Positions 1 through 6,499 of a stretch of 8,017 bases of DNA are shown here, piece after piece; position 1 is the stretch's first letter, and every line of letters begins with the position of its first letter. Under the pieces are notes generated by a model, which worked only from the letters and a program-made list of their open reading frames with translations, was not told the DNA's origin and searched no databases. The stretch spans positions 1-8,017 of the forward strand of contig JAZGAA010000011.1 in assembly GCA_036444215.1 (NCBI GenBank), written 5' to 3'. The translations under genes and the position numbers were made by a program. The DNA comes from CAJVXI01 sp036444215 (GTDB taxonomy: Bacteria > Patescibacteriota > Minisyncoccia > UBA6257 > UBA9933).

Positions 1-4
1 CAAC

Positions 5-98
5 TAAAAGGCCCCGCCCGAAGACAGAGCCCCAAACAAATTGTGGGCAATCCTCAGTCGATATCGTCGCTAAGGATTACATCTACACTCACCTATTA
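5..98 (-). ncRNA. Short structured transcript or 5' leader, unidentified
   Basis: A consensus promoter at 134-105 predicts a start near 97, and the UUCG hairpin at 31-10 would end a transcript of about 90 nt. There is no clear ORF inside. A second hairpin lies at 78-49: AATCCTTAG pairs with CTGAGGATT (9 pairs, one G-U) around a 12-nt loop, and again the wobble fits only the minus-strand RNA. A weak GCCC/GGGC pairing between 48 and 30 would overlap the first bases of the terminator arm, so mutually exclusive folds are possible. It does not resemble SRP RNA, 6S, tmRNA or a riboswitch I can name. It is either an independent small RNA or the leader of a gene beyond base 1. Confidence 0.4.
10..31 (-). 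terminator. UUCG-tetraloop hairpin, probable intrinsic terminator
   Basis: Read on the minus strand, GGCTCTGTC (31-23), loop TTCG (22-19) and GGCGGGGCC (18-10) form a continuous 9-bp stem closed by a C-G pair on a UUCG tetraloop, followed by TTTT. Three of the pairs are G-U in the minus-strand RNA and would be A-C mismatches in a plus-strand RNA, so the minus-strand transcript is the one that folds. The U tract is short (four), so termination may be incomplete, or the hairpin may be an attenuator for a gene beyond the window edge. Confidence 0.65.
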
Positions 99-104
99 TA
101 TAAC

Positions 105-134
105 ATTATAATCTAATCCACCTATAAATGTCAA
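105..134 (-). promoter_or_regulatory. Consensus sigma70-type promoter
   Basis: TTGACA (134-129) and TATAAT (110-105) both match the consensus exactly, with an 18-base spacer. A second TATAAT lies at 100-95. The -35 box overlaps the TGA stop of the GtrA gene, so this promoter starts a new transcription unit right at the end of the operon. It probably drives the structured RNA downstream. Confidence 0.7.
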
Positions 135-790
135 GTGCTTGACTGTGGATAGTCATTTTTCTCTTCAAAAACAATAAATTTATAGCCGATAAAATTCCAG
201 AAAAGCGCTACAATGGCTGCTAACATAGCGGCAAATTGAGCCCAAGTTTTTAGCGGCAAAGCTGCCAAAGGCGTTATCTGATTTACTAATACATAATCAA
301 CGCCAAGATTAATAAACAAGCCGATAGAACTAACTACAACAAACTGAAAAAATTCTTTACCGACTGTTTCTTTGGTTGTTCTCTTAAAAGTCCAAAATTT
401 GTTCCAAAGATAACTGTTAACAACTGCTATTAAAAAAGCTATTCCCTTGAAGAATGATTGCTCCAAACCAACTGAAATTCCGGTGTAAAAAACCAAAAAA
501 TTCAAGACCCCCATATCAATCAGAAAATTCAATCCTCCGACCAAAACAAATTTCCCCAGTTGATAAACTACCGGAATAATCTTACTTATTAAAAAAGCAA
601 TATATAAACCAACAACGCAAAGCAGCGGGAAAACTATCGGCAAGTAATTTAAATAAGATTCTAAACCTGCAATCACCGGGTTCTCCGAAACAAGATTTCT
701 GCCAACCAGCCACATCAACCAAGCCGCAACTTCGCCGATAATTAAAACATTAAGAATGTCGGATTTTTTAAGAGTAATTTGATTTTGCAT
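131..790 (-). CDS. GtrA-family polytopic membrane protein
   Basis: 219 residues. The part from about residue 78 to 208 matches the GtrA-like family: a GKFVLVGG...D segment at the first helix, then a conserved NSYLWNKFWTF block at 125-135 and four hydrophobic helices. About 75 residues precede it, holding two further membrane segments (near 13-30 and 50-70), so it is longer than the usual 120-150 residue GtrA protein. Family members are thought to assist transfer of lipid-linked sugars across the membrane for glycosylation of envelope polymers or lipids; the exact substrate here cannot be read from sequence. The ATG shares one base with the upstream hydrolase stop (TAATG), which implies translational coupling. 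It is the last gene of the run, and no SD is visible. Confidence 0.85.
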   Translation of the reverse strand: MQNQITLKKSDILNVLIIGEVAAWLMWLVGRNLVSENPVIAGLESYLNYLPIVFPLLCVVGLYIAFLISKIIPVVYQLGKFVLVGGLNFLIDMGVLNFLVFYTGISVGLEQSFFKGIAFLIAVVNSYLWNKFWTFKRTTKETVGKEFFQFVVVSSIGLFINLGVDYVLVNQITPLAALPLKTWAQFAAMLAAIVALFWNFIGYKFIVFEEKNDYPQSST

Positions 791-1659
791 TATTTAAGAA
801 ATTTAATAATCGCGCTCTCAAGATCCGGTTCTTCTTTACCAAACCCAGCACCAGAAATTTCGTTTCGGTACGGGGCAAGCATACTTGTTCCATGACCGGA
901 GTTTTTATAAATAATTAAATCTTTTTCTACTCCTGTCGGCGTTAAATCAAAAAGCTTTTGATTCTGTTCGGCATTAGGACCGTCATCACGGCTGCTGACA
1001 AATAAAACTCGCTGTCCTTCCTTTAGTTTCTCAACCATTGGTTCGGTTTTAATGCCTTTATAATTTAATCCCGGAGAAAGTAAAATAGCAGTTTTAAATT
1101 CCGGATGCTCGCTGATATATTGAAGTGATAAATTAGCGCCGATTGAAGCACCGATAAAAATAATTTTCTCTGGAATCGCTCCTCTAATTTTAAAGTACTC
1201 TACTACTGTTTCTAAATCTAAAATACTTTTTTGGTGTTCTTCGTCGGAAAAATTCATAAAACCATTATGTCCGCCATCGGATTCGCCATGTCCCCTTAAA
1301 TCAATTGCCAAACTTTCATAACCTAAACTTTGTAATTTGCCGGCGAGGCCTAGCCACGATTCCTTCGTGGCGGGCATCATATGAGTTAAAACAACCCAGC
1401 CAATTGGATTTTCCACTGGATACAAATTAGTGGCGATTTTTATATTATCTTTTGTTGTAAGAAAAAAATCTTCCATATTATTCGCTGACTTACACTGTTT
1501 TGGAGCGGACTCACTCGTACTGTCTGTGTTTGTCTGTGTGCTGTCTGTATAATTCTGCGCTATATTAGGCATAATAAAACTCAAGCCAGACAAACTAATA
1601 ATAACTACTAAACCAACTAAAAGAATTATAGCGCTGATTGTGGTTTTTTTCAATTTCAT
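790..1659 (-). CDS. Membrane-anchored or exported alpha/beta hydrolase
   Basis: 289 residues. An N-terminal lysine-rich start and a hydrophobic stretch (about 8-30) form a signal anchor, followed by a Ser/Thr/Asn-rich linker (about 36-60) and then an alpha/beta-hydrolase domain from about 63. Visible hallmarks are the HMMP oxyanion-type turn near 93, the DLRGHGESDG motif at 120-129 typical of lysophospholipase/monoacylglycerol-lipase-like enzymes, the nucleophile elbow G-A-S-I-G with Ser172, an acidic residue at Asp225/226 and the catalytic His256 in SGHG. The triad is complete, so an active esterase or lipase facing the outside is likely. The substrate is unknown. The start overlaps the tpiA stop by four bases (ATGA). 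Confidence 0.85.
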   Translation of the reverse strand: MKLKKTTISAIILLVGLVVIISLSGLSFIMPNIAQNYTDSTQTNTDSTSESAPKQCKSANNMEDFFLTTKDNIKIATNLYPVENPIGWVVLTHMMPATKESWLGLAGKLQSLGYESLAIDLRGHGESDGGHNGFMNFSDEEHQKSILDLETVVEYFKIRGAIPEKIIFIGASIGANLSLQYISEHPEFKTAILLSPGLNYKGIKTEPMVEKLKEGQRVLFVSSRDDGPNAEQNQKLFDLTPTGVEKDLIIYKNSGHGTSMLAPYRNEISGAGFGKEEPDLESAIIKFLK

Positions 1660-2408
1660 GCCAATATTTTTTTAACCTCTTTTATCTTTAAACTTGCGCC
1701 GCCGACTAAAACACCGTCTATTTCTTTATGTCGTATAAAATCTTTGATGTTTTTACCATTTACCGAGCCACCGTACAGCACATTAGCTTTTAGCTTATAG
1801 CTTTTAGTTTTTAGGGTTTGTTTAATGAATTTTATTATTTCTACCGCGTCTTGGGGAGTAATGGAATGGCCGCCGATGCTAGTGCTAATAGCCCAAATGG
1901 GCTCGTAGACAACTATTAAGCTTTTAGTTATTCCTTTTAAATCTTTTTGGAGTTGATTTTTAACAAATTTTTCAACGGCTTTTTTGCCTTTCTTGCGAAT
2001 TTTCAAATCTTCGCCAACACAAAGAATGACTTTCAATCCTGTCTTCAGCGCGACTTTAACTTTTTTGTTTATCATTTTATCGGTTTCGCCTAGGTGTTGC
2101 CGGCGTTCCGAATGGCCAATTATTACGTATTCAACTCCTAAATTTTTTAACATTTCCGCTGAAATTTCTCCGGTATAAGCGCCTCCGCCAGCTGGCGGAT
2201 TCTCCCAAAAAACATCTTGTGAAGCCAACTTTAAGTTTTTAAGTTTTTTAGTTTTTAAGTTAAGCAAATAAACAAACGGTGCCGCCACAACAACTTCCGC
2301 GTTAGTCCGCTTTAAGTCTGCATAAGTCTGCGTCTGAGTAAAAAGCCGCTCCGCTTCTTTAAGCGAACCCGGCGCCATCTTCCAGTTAAAAATTACTATT
2401 TTTTTCAT
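1656..2408 (-). CDS. tpiA: Triose-phosphate isomerase
   Basis: 250 residues, normal length. The enzyme interconverts dihydroxyacetone phosphate and glyceraldehyde 3-phosphate in the cytoplasm. The catalytic set is intact: NWK at 8-10 (Lys10), IIGHSERR with His99, VYEP with Glu169, and the phosphate-binding YGGSVN (212-217) and VLVGGASL (233-240). The flexible loop 6 is unusual: the common WAIGTGKTATP is replaced by a longer WAISTSIGGHSITP (172-185), about three residues more. Two lysine/leucine-rich patches, near 49-62 and 199-209, are encoded by low-complexity DNA that also occurs between genes nearby. It overlaps the upstream membrane-protein gene and the downstream hydrolase gene, each by an ATGA. 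Confidence 0.96.
   Translation of the reverse strand: MKKIVIFNWKMAPGSLKEAERLFTQTQTYADLKRTNAEVVVAAPFVYLLNLKTKKLKNLKLASQDVFWENPPAGGGAYTGEISAEMLKNLGVEYVIIGHSERRQHLGETDKMINKKVKVALKTGLKVILCVGEDLKIRKKGKKAVEKFVKNQLQKDLKGITKSLIVVYEPIWAISTSIGGHSITPQDAVEIIKFIKQTLKTKSYKLKANVLYGGSVNGKNIKDFIRHKEIDGVLVGGASLKIKEVKKILA
1785..1814. repeat. AGCTTTTAG-type low-complexity repeat inside tpiA
   Basis: Plus-strand variants of AGCTTTTAG and AGTTTTTAG are strung together within the tpiA coding region and encode a Lys/Leu/Ser/Tyr-rich patch at about residues 199-209. The same words fill the intergenic region at 2866-2946, and a related stretch lies at 2231-2264. The reading frame is maintained. Confidence 0.6.
2231..2264. 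repeat. TTAAGTTTTT low-complexity repeat inside tpiA
   Basis: Iterated TTAAGTTTTT/TTTAGTTTTTAAG words on the plus strand lie within tpiA and encode a lysine/leucine-rich patch at about residues 49-62. It is related to the repeats at 1785-1814 and 2866-2946. Confidence 0.55.
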
Positions 2409-2863
2409 ATTAAAGACATTCCGGCGGTTGAAAGAAGTAAAACAATTAAACCGGAGATTAAAATGCCTATGCTAATATCTAAAATCGCTCGCTTGATGGG
2501 AATGTCAAAAACGAATACTGCAACAGTCCCGGTCCAGGCGCCGGTGAAAGGCAAAGGAATAGCCACAAAAATTATCAACGCCAGCTCTTTCCAGATTTCA
2601 AAATGGTGATTGTGTCGCTTTCTGGTCCTTTCAAAAAGCCAGGTAAAAAACCTGTTAAAAAAATAAATTCTGTGAGATAACCAATTAGCAAAATGTTTCC
2701 AAAAGAAAAGAAGAGGTATCACCGGCAGAAAATTTCCAAAAACACTTAAAAGATAAACTTTTGAAGCTGAAAAATCCCAAAGAAAAATAGCCGTTGGAAT
2801 AGCGCCCCGCAATTCCGAAATTGGAGAGGCAGCAATTAAGATGGTTAATAATTCGTTAGTCAT
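2405..2863 (-). CDS. Small multidrug-export-like membrane protein (COG2426 type)
   Basis: 152 residues, about four hydrophobic segments. Two signature motifs of the putative small multidrug export family (Sm_multidrug_ex, COG2426) are clear: PISELRGAIPTAI at 14-26 and AIPLPFTGAWTGTVAVF at 101-117. The middle (about 62-92) is a basic, His-rich cytoplasmic-type loop. The family name is historical; transport of drugs is not established, and the real substrate is unknown. The stop overlaps the tpiA ATG (ATGA). The upstream gap is filled by the repeat at 2866-2946 and shows no SD. Confidence 0.85.
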   Translation of the reverse strand: MTNELLTILIAASPISELRGAIPTAIFLWDFSASKVYLLSVFGNFLPVIPLLFFWKHFANWLSHRIYFFNRFFTWLFERTRKRHNHHFEIWKELALIIFVAIPLPFTGAWTGTVAVFVFDIPIKRAILDISIGILISGLIVLLLSTAGMSLI

Positions 2864-2865
2864 AG

Positions 2866-2946
2866 AGCTTTTAGTTTTTGGCTTTTAGTTTTTAGTTTTT
2901 AGTTAACTTTTCATTCCTAAAAGCTAACAGCTAACAACTAAAAGCT
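2866..2946. repeat. Intergenic AGCTTTTAG repeat forming a long imperfect inverted repeat
   Basis: The left half (2866-2902) iterates AGCTTTTAG/TTTTTAG and the right half (2917-2946) iterates its complement CTAAAAGCT/CTAACAG. The outer 9 bases, AGCTTTTAG at 2866-2874 and CTAAAAGCT at 2938-2946, are perfectly complementary, so the gap can fold into a long imperfect hairpin. The right end runs into the galT stop codon. No U tract follows, so it is not a standard terminator, although it could slow transcription or protect the mRNA 3' end. Confidence 0.7.
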
Positions 2947-3955
2947 ATTTCTTAAGTATCCCTGCTGCAACATCCGGATCAATAACCGTAATTTCAATGC
3001 CGGTTCCCAATTCAAAACCAGCTGAAACGCTGATTTTCGGCAAAACCTCAATATGCCAATGATAATGACGGTGTTTATTTTTATTACTAAGCGGAGCAGT
3101 ATGAATAAAAAAATTATAATCCGGGTCGTTTAAGCGCTTTTCAATTATAATTAAAACTTTCTGCAGCGCTTCAACTATCCATTTCAAACTTTCTTGGGAG
3201 ACATTCTCAAAGAAAGGAGAATGCTTCTTTAAAGATATCCTTAACTCAAACGGCTCCATGGAAACAAACGGAGTAAAGGCGATTGCTCCTTTATTTTCAT
3301 AAACAATCCGGGAACGGCTTTTTTTCTCCCAGTCAATCATTGTACAATGAACACATTTTTTATGCCGCTGAAAATATTGAGCCGAACCCCGAAGTGAATG
3401 CTCAACATCCGGTGGCACCACCGGAAGAGTAATTATCTGGTAATGAGGGTGATAAATTGAAGCTCCGGCTTTTGGCCCCCAATTATGAAAAATTGAGGTA
3501 TAAGCCAAGCAGGAATCATTTAAAAACATTTTGTAACGGTCCTGAAAGAGTTTAAAAACCATTTCTGCCTGTTTCTTGGGAAGATGAGCAAAATTTTTAT
3601 GGTGGTCCTTAGTAATTACCAAATCATGATAACCTTTGCCGTCTATTACCCAATAAGGGCCTTTTTGAAAGGCGCTGGCGCAAATATGAACGCCGACTTT
3701 TGAATCTTCCCCCGGAACAAAGACCGGATACTTATTCTGAACAATCTGAATCTGCCAATTTTTTTTATTAGGATAAACTAAAATTGGTTCTCCATGAGTG
3801 GTTTTCTGAGGATTCTCAAAGGGACACCCTTTTATTGATGCTTTTTTTCTTTTTTGCGGTTTTTTGATTAAATCGTGCGGCCGTTTAGATCTCTGTGGAG
3901 CAATAACAATCCAATCGCCAGAAACAATGTCTTTTCTTAATTCGCTGTTATTCAT
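2945..3955 (-). CDS. galT: Galactose-1-phosphate uridylyltransferase family (GalT)
   Basis: 336 residues from the ATG at 3955, which begins MNNSELRKD like family members; an in-frame start at 3982 would add nine untypical residues inside the PBP2 gene. The HIT-type nucleotidyltransferase transfers UMP between UDP-glucose and a hexose 1-phosphate through a uridylyl-histidine. Visible are SELRKDIVSGDWIVIAP (4-20), the active-site HPH at 169-171 with His171 as nucleophile followed by Gln173, HDLVI at 110-114, and the C-terminal HWHIEVLP...AGFELGTGI (299-320). At the usual zinc CxxC near the N-terminus only Cys44 remains (CPFE); a second pair, C201xxC204, is present. It overlaps the PBP2 stop by 8 bases, so the two are co-transcribed. 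The actual sugar substrate is uncertain. Confidence 0.88.
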   Translation of the reverse strand: MNNSELRKDIVSGDWIVIAPQRSKRPHDLIKKPQKRKKASIKGCPFENPQKTTHGEPILVYPNKKNWQIQIVQNKYPVFVPGEDSKVGVHICASAFQKGPYWVIDGKGYHDLVITKDHHKNFAHLPKKQAEMVFKLFQDRYKMFLNDSCLAYTSIFHNWGPKAGASIYHPHYQIITLPVVPPDVEHSLRGSAQYFQRHKKCVHCTMIDWEKKSRSRIVYENKGAIAFTPFVSMEPFELRISLKKHSPFFENVSQESLKWIVEALQKVLIIIEKRLNDPDYNFFIHTAPLSNKNKHRHYHWHIEVLPKISVSAGFELGTGIEITVIDPDVAAGILKK

Positions 3956-5780
3956 AGATTCTATTATAATAATACCATTCAAAAATATCTTTGGCTATTG
4001 GGACGGCATTCAAACTGCCTTCAATGGCATTTTCAACTAAAACCAAAATTGCGATTTGAGGATTTTCGGCGGGCAAGTAGCCGACAAAAAAAGCGTTTAT
4101 TTTTGTGTTGTCTTGCACCTGGGCAGTACCCGTCTTAGCTGCTACACCCACTGGCAAATCACTTAAAAGATGAGCGGTGCCATAGGGCTTCTTAACAACG
4201 TCTATCATCCCTTTCTGAACTTCTTTAATATGATCATCAAATTCAGGATAATCTTTAAGAATTTGCGGCTCGGTTTTTACAATAAATGGGCGGAAAATCT
4301 TTCCATTATTAGCAATAACTGCAATATAATTTACTAACTGAAGCGGTGTAACTAAAAAATCACCCTGACCAATACTTATATTATAGGTATCGCCTATTCG
4401 CCAAATTTCACCGGTGCTTTGTTGTTTTTTTTCAGGGTCAGGGAGAAAACCTTGATTTTCTCCGGGTAAATCAATTCCGGTTTTCTCGCCAAAACCAAAC
4501 TTCTCCCAATATTCTTTTAATTTTTCAATGCCAATGCCCTTAAATTCACCATTTGGCAAACCCCCGCCAACCGTATAAAAATAAACATTACTGGAGCGGG
4601 CAATGGCTGAATATAAATTCACCCATCCGTGCGGTTTCCAATCAAGAAAACGGCTTGGTTTTTCCGGATAATAAGGATTTGGAATTTCTAAGTATCCTGG
4701 CGAAAAAATTTCTTGAAAAGGAGTAATTACCCCTTCTTCTAAAGCTGCCAAAGCCACTAATGGTTTAATAGTTGAACCCGGCGCGTAAACCCCGCTGACA
4801 ACTCTGTTAAAAAACGGTTTATTGGGGTCGGAAAGGAATGCGCTTAAATCTTGATTAGCGTCAAAACTGGGCAAACTAACTAAAGCCAAAACTTCTCCGT
4901 TTTGAGGATTAATAGCAATTCCTACGCCAGATTGACGCCCCAAAACTGCTAAACCCTGTTTTAGGCGTTGGTAAAAATAAGACTGAAATTCAGCGTCAAT
5001 CGTTAAATAAAGATTAACCCCTGCCATTGGCTCAGACAAAAGCTTTTCATCAATAATTTCTCCTTTGGCGTCTCGAAAACTTGTCCTTTGACCGTCCTGG
5101 CCGCGTAATTCGCTGTCATAATATTTTTCTAAGCCAGCCTTTCCAATAATATCATTTAATGAAAATTCTGGGCTCTCAAATAAATCCTCTTTACTAACAA
5201 CGCCGGTATAGCCAAGCAGATGGGCGTTGGCTTTTGAATTAGAATATTGGCGCTCAAAATTTTCTTCAATCCTGATAGATTTAAGATTTAAATTTTTTAA
5301 TTTAATTACTTGCTCAATCGTTAAATCTTTAGTTAAAGTAATGGAATTCTGCCTTTCCAAGTCAACTCCTTTAATTAAACTTTCTGTTTCTTCCGGAGAT
5401 ATGCCAATAATATTATTAAGAGCCTCCAGGGCTTGTTCACGTTCTTCCTGGCTTTTTAATAATTCGGTAATTATTAGATTCAACTGAAAACTGGGTAAAT
5501 TTTTAACAAGAGGTTTGTCAAATCGGTCAAAAATTATCCCCCGCTCAGCTCGAAGAGGAATTATCTGATTAGTATTAACCTGGGCTCGGGTTTTGTAAAA
5601 ACCTCCCTGCCAAACTCCTAAATATAAAATCCTTACGATGACTATAACTATGACTATGACAACACTTATACCAACAAACTTAAAAGCCCGTCTGGAAAGC
5701 GGCATCTCAAGTACATCCAAATCCTGCGCCAAATCATCAAGCACTGCTTCTTCTAAGAATAATTCAGGTTTCTTTTTCAT
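3948..5780 (-). CDS. mrdA: Penicillin-binding protein 2, elongation transpeptidase
   Basis: 610 residues, the usual length. A short cytoplasmic tail leads to one membrane anchor (about 35-57, very rich in Val/Ile), then the pedestal domain (RGIIFDRFDKPLVKN around 80-94, HLLGYTGVV around 187-195) and the transpeptidase domain from about 255. All three catalytic motifs are intact: STIK with Ser336 and Lys339, SSN at 396-398 and KTG at 549-551. It cross-links peptidoglycan during lateral growth, working with RodA, MreC and MreD. It lies just after mreD, as in the classical mreBCD-mrdA order, and overlaps galT downstream. The ATG has no obvious SD. The 3' end of mreD and the gap before this gene carry tandem palindromes. 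Confidence 0.95.
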   Translation of the reverse strand: MKKKPELFLEEAVLDDLAQDLDVLEMPLSRRAFKFVGISVVIVIVIVIVRILYLGVWQGGFYKTRAQVNTNQIIPLRAERGIIFDRFDKPLVKNLPSFQLNLIITELLKSQEEREQALEALNNIIGISPEETESLIKGVDLERQNSITLTKDLTIEQVIKLKNLNLKSIRIEENFERQYSNSKANAHLLGYTGVVSKEDLFESPEFSLNDIIGKAGLEKYYDSELRGQDGQRTSFRDAKGEIIDEKLLSEPMAGVNLYLTIDAEFQSYFYQRLKQGLAVLGRQSGVGIAINPQNGEVLALVSLPSFDANQDLSAFLSDPNKPFFNRVVSGVYAPGSTIKPLVALAALEEGVITPFQEIFSPGYLEIPNPYYPEKPSRFLDWKPHGWVNLYSAIARSSNVYFYTVGGGLPNGEFKGIGIEKLKEYWEKFGFGEKTGIDLPGENQGFLPDPEKKQQSTGEIWRIGDTYNISIGQGDFLVTPLQLVNYIAVIANNGKIFRPFIVKTEPQILKDYPEFDDHIKEVQKGMIDVVKKPYGTAHLLSDLPVGVAAKTGTAQVQDNTKINAFFVGYLPAENPQIAILVLVENAIEGSLNAVPIAKDIFEWYYYNRIYE

Positions 5781-5812
5781 AATGATTATTGGAATTCTTA
5801 TATCTATTCAGC

Positions 5813-5866
5813 GGTATAGTCGACTATACCGGTATAGTTGACTATACCGTTATGGTTGGCTATAGC
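5813..5866. repeat. Three tandem 18-bp palindromic units
   Basis: GGTATAGTCGACTATACC (5813-5830) is a perfect 18-bp palindrome. It is followed without a gap by GGTATAGTTGACTATACC (5831-5848, one base changed) and a decayed third unit (5849-5866, 14 of 18 bases matching the second). The third unit lies over the last codons and stop of mreD, and the first two fill most of the mreD-mrdA gap. Each unit can form a hairpin in RNA or a cruciform in DNA, and each could be a dyad binding site. No U tract follows on the minus strand. Confidence 0.85.
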
Positions 5867-6299
5867 GTTTTGAAATAAAATAATTCAAGGCGGCGAAAAT
5901 AAAAAACCCTACGATTATATTATAAATTATTTCCTTCAGAAAAATAGTTGAAACAATCAAACCCGGAGCTGAAAAAACATAAAACAATAAAGTAGCGGTA
6001 ATAATCAAAAAAAGTATATTTATTATTGAGCGCCAAGGGAGATATTTTTTAACAATAATTGCGACGGCAGTAATTAAAGAAAAAATTAAAATTTCTCCGC
6101 TGAAACCCGGACTAAATTTCAAAATCAAAGCCGCTATAGCCACCAATAGAAAACCTTCCCAGATATCCGCAACAAAAAAAGCAGCAACAATAATCGCCAC
6201 CATAGCCAAATTCGGTTTTACGCCAAAAATAGAAAAATCCAAAACTTGAAGAAAAACTAATAAACTAACCAGTAGAATAAAAATAAATAATCTAATCAT
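5850..6299 (-). CDS. mreD: MreD-like rod-shape-determining membrane protein
   Basis: 149 residues, almost entirely hydrophobic, with about five membrane segments, matching MreD in size and topology. The N-terminal LQVLDFSIFGVKPNLAMV (18-35) is typical of MreD, where the helix turn carries a conserved KPNL/KPDL. Sequence conservation in this family is low, so position between mreC and mrdA is a strong part of the call. It belongs to the elongasome and links cytoplasmic MreB filaments with the wall-synthesis enzymes. The ATG overlaps the stop of the upstream remnant ORF by ATGA. Its last codons (RYSQP) lie in the decayed third copy of the palindromic repeat. Confidence 0.85.
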   Translation of the reverse strand: MIRLFIFILLVSLLVFLQVLDFSIFGVKPNLAMVAIIVAAFFVADIWEGFLLVAIAALILKFSPGFSGEILIFSLITAVAIIVKKYLPWRSIINILFLIITATLLFYVFSAPGLIVSTIFLKEIIYNIIVGFFIFAALNYFISKRYSQP

Positions 6300-6499
6300 A
6301 TCAAAAATAAAATTCTCTTCTTAATTTTATAACCTTTGCAATATTTTAGAATCCCTAAATAAGACTGCATGCTCTGATTAAAAGATTCTTCTGAAATCAG
6401 GTGTTTTCGGATAATCGACAGAATAGGCCAGCTATCGCCGTTCCAGTTCCAGTGAACCGCCCAAAGCACGCCAGCATTCTCGCGCAAAAAACCGTCCAT
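6296..6499 (-). pseudogene. Remnant ORF: template-like repeat joined to a DGR reverse-transcriptase tail
   Basis: A 67-codon open frame with two parts. Residues about 8-24 (NAGVLWAVHWNWNGDSW) repeat the start of the variable region of the neighbouring gene. Residues about 29-65 (IIRKHLISEESFNQSMQSYL, then GILKYCKGYKIKKRILF) resemble the extreme C-terminus of DGR reverse transcriptases, where S-x-x-SYLG-x-L-K/H-x-x-x-Y-K is a recurring ending (from memory of the family). None of the RT catalytic domain (the YxDD-type palm) is present in the window. The simplest reading is a large deletion that joined the template repeat to the last codons of the RT gene. The stop overlaps the mreD ATG (ATGA), so translation of this remnant may still couple to mreD. 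I doubt that it makes a functional protein. Confidence 0.6.
6428..6476 (-). repeat. Template-repeat (TR)-like copy, truncated
   Basis: 49 bases aligned without gaps to 6747-6795 in the upstream gene. 41 of 49 bases agree, and the first 23 on the coding strand are identical. This copy carries AAC AAC-type codons (W-N-W-N), as DGR templates do. Five of its seven adenines differ from the other copy, against three of 42 other bases. Past 6428 similarity reappears only weakly (TATTCTGTCG, 6425-6416) after a 10-base gap, so the 3' part of the repeat is missing or scrambled. Confidence 0.65.

Noticed and set aside
3956..3982. Upstream ATG at 3982 for galT
   Set aside because: It adds nine residues (MNGIIIIES) unlike the family N-terminus and deepens the overlap with mrdA. 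The ATG at 3955 gives the usual start.
5227..5487. Plus-strand open frame inside mrdA, and similar ones at 5638-5841 and 1984-2178
   Set aside because: They are shadows of well-supported minus-strand genes, without a promoter, SD or recognisable motif.
5813..5866. CRISPR array
   Set aside because: The palindromic units abut each other with no spacers, and no cas gene is present.
131..6299. Recoded TGA (genetic code 25)
   Set aside because: TGA ends several genes here exactly at coupled starts (ATGA overlaps), so it acts as a normal stop.
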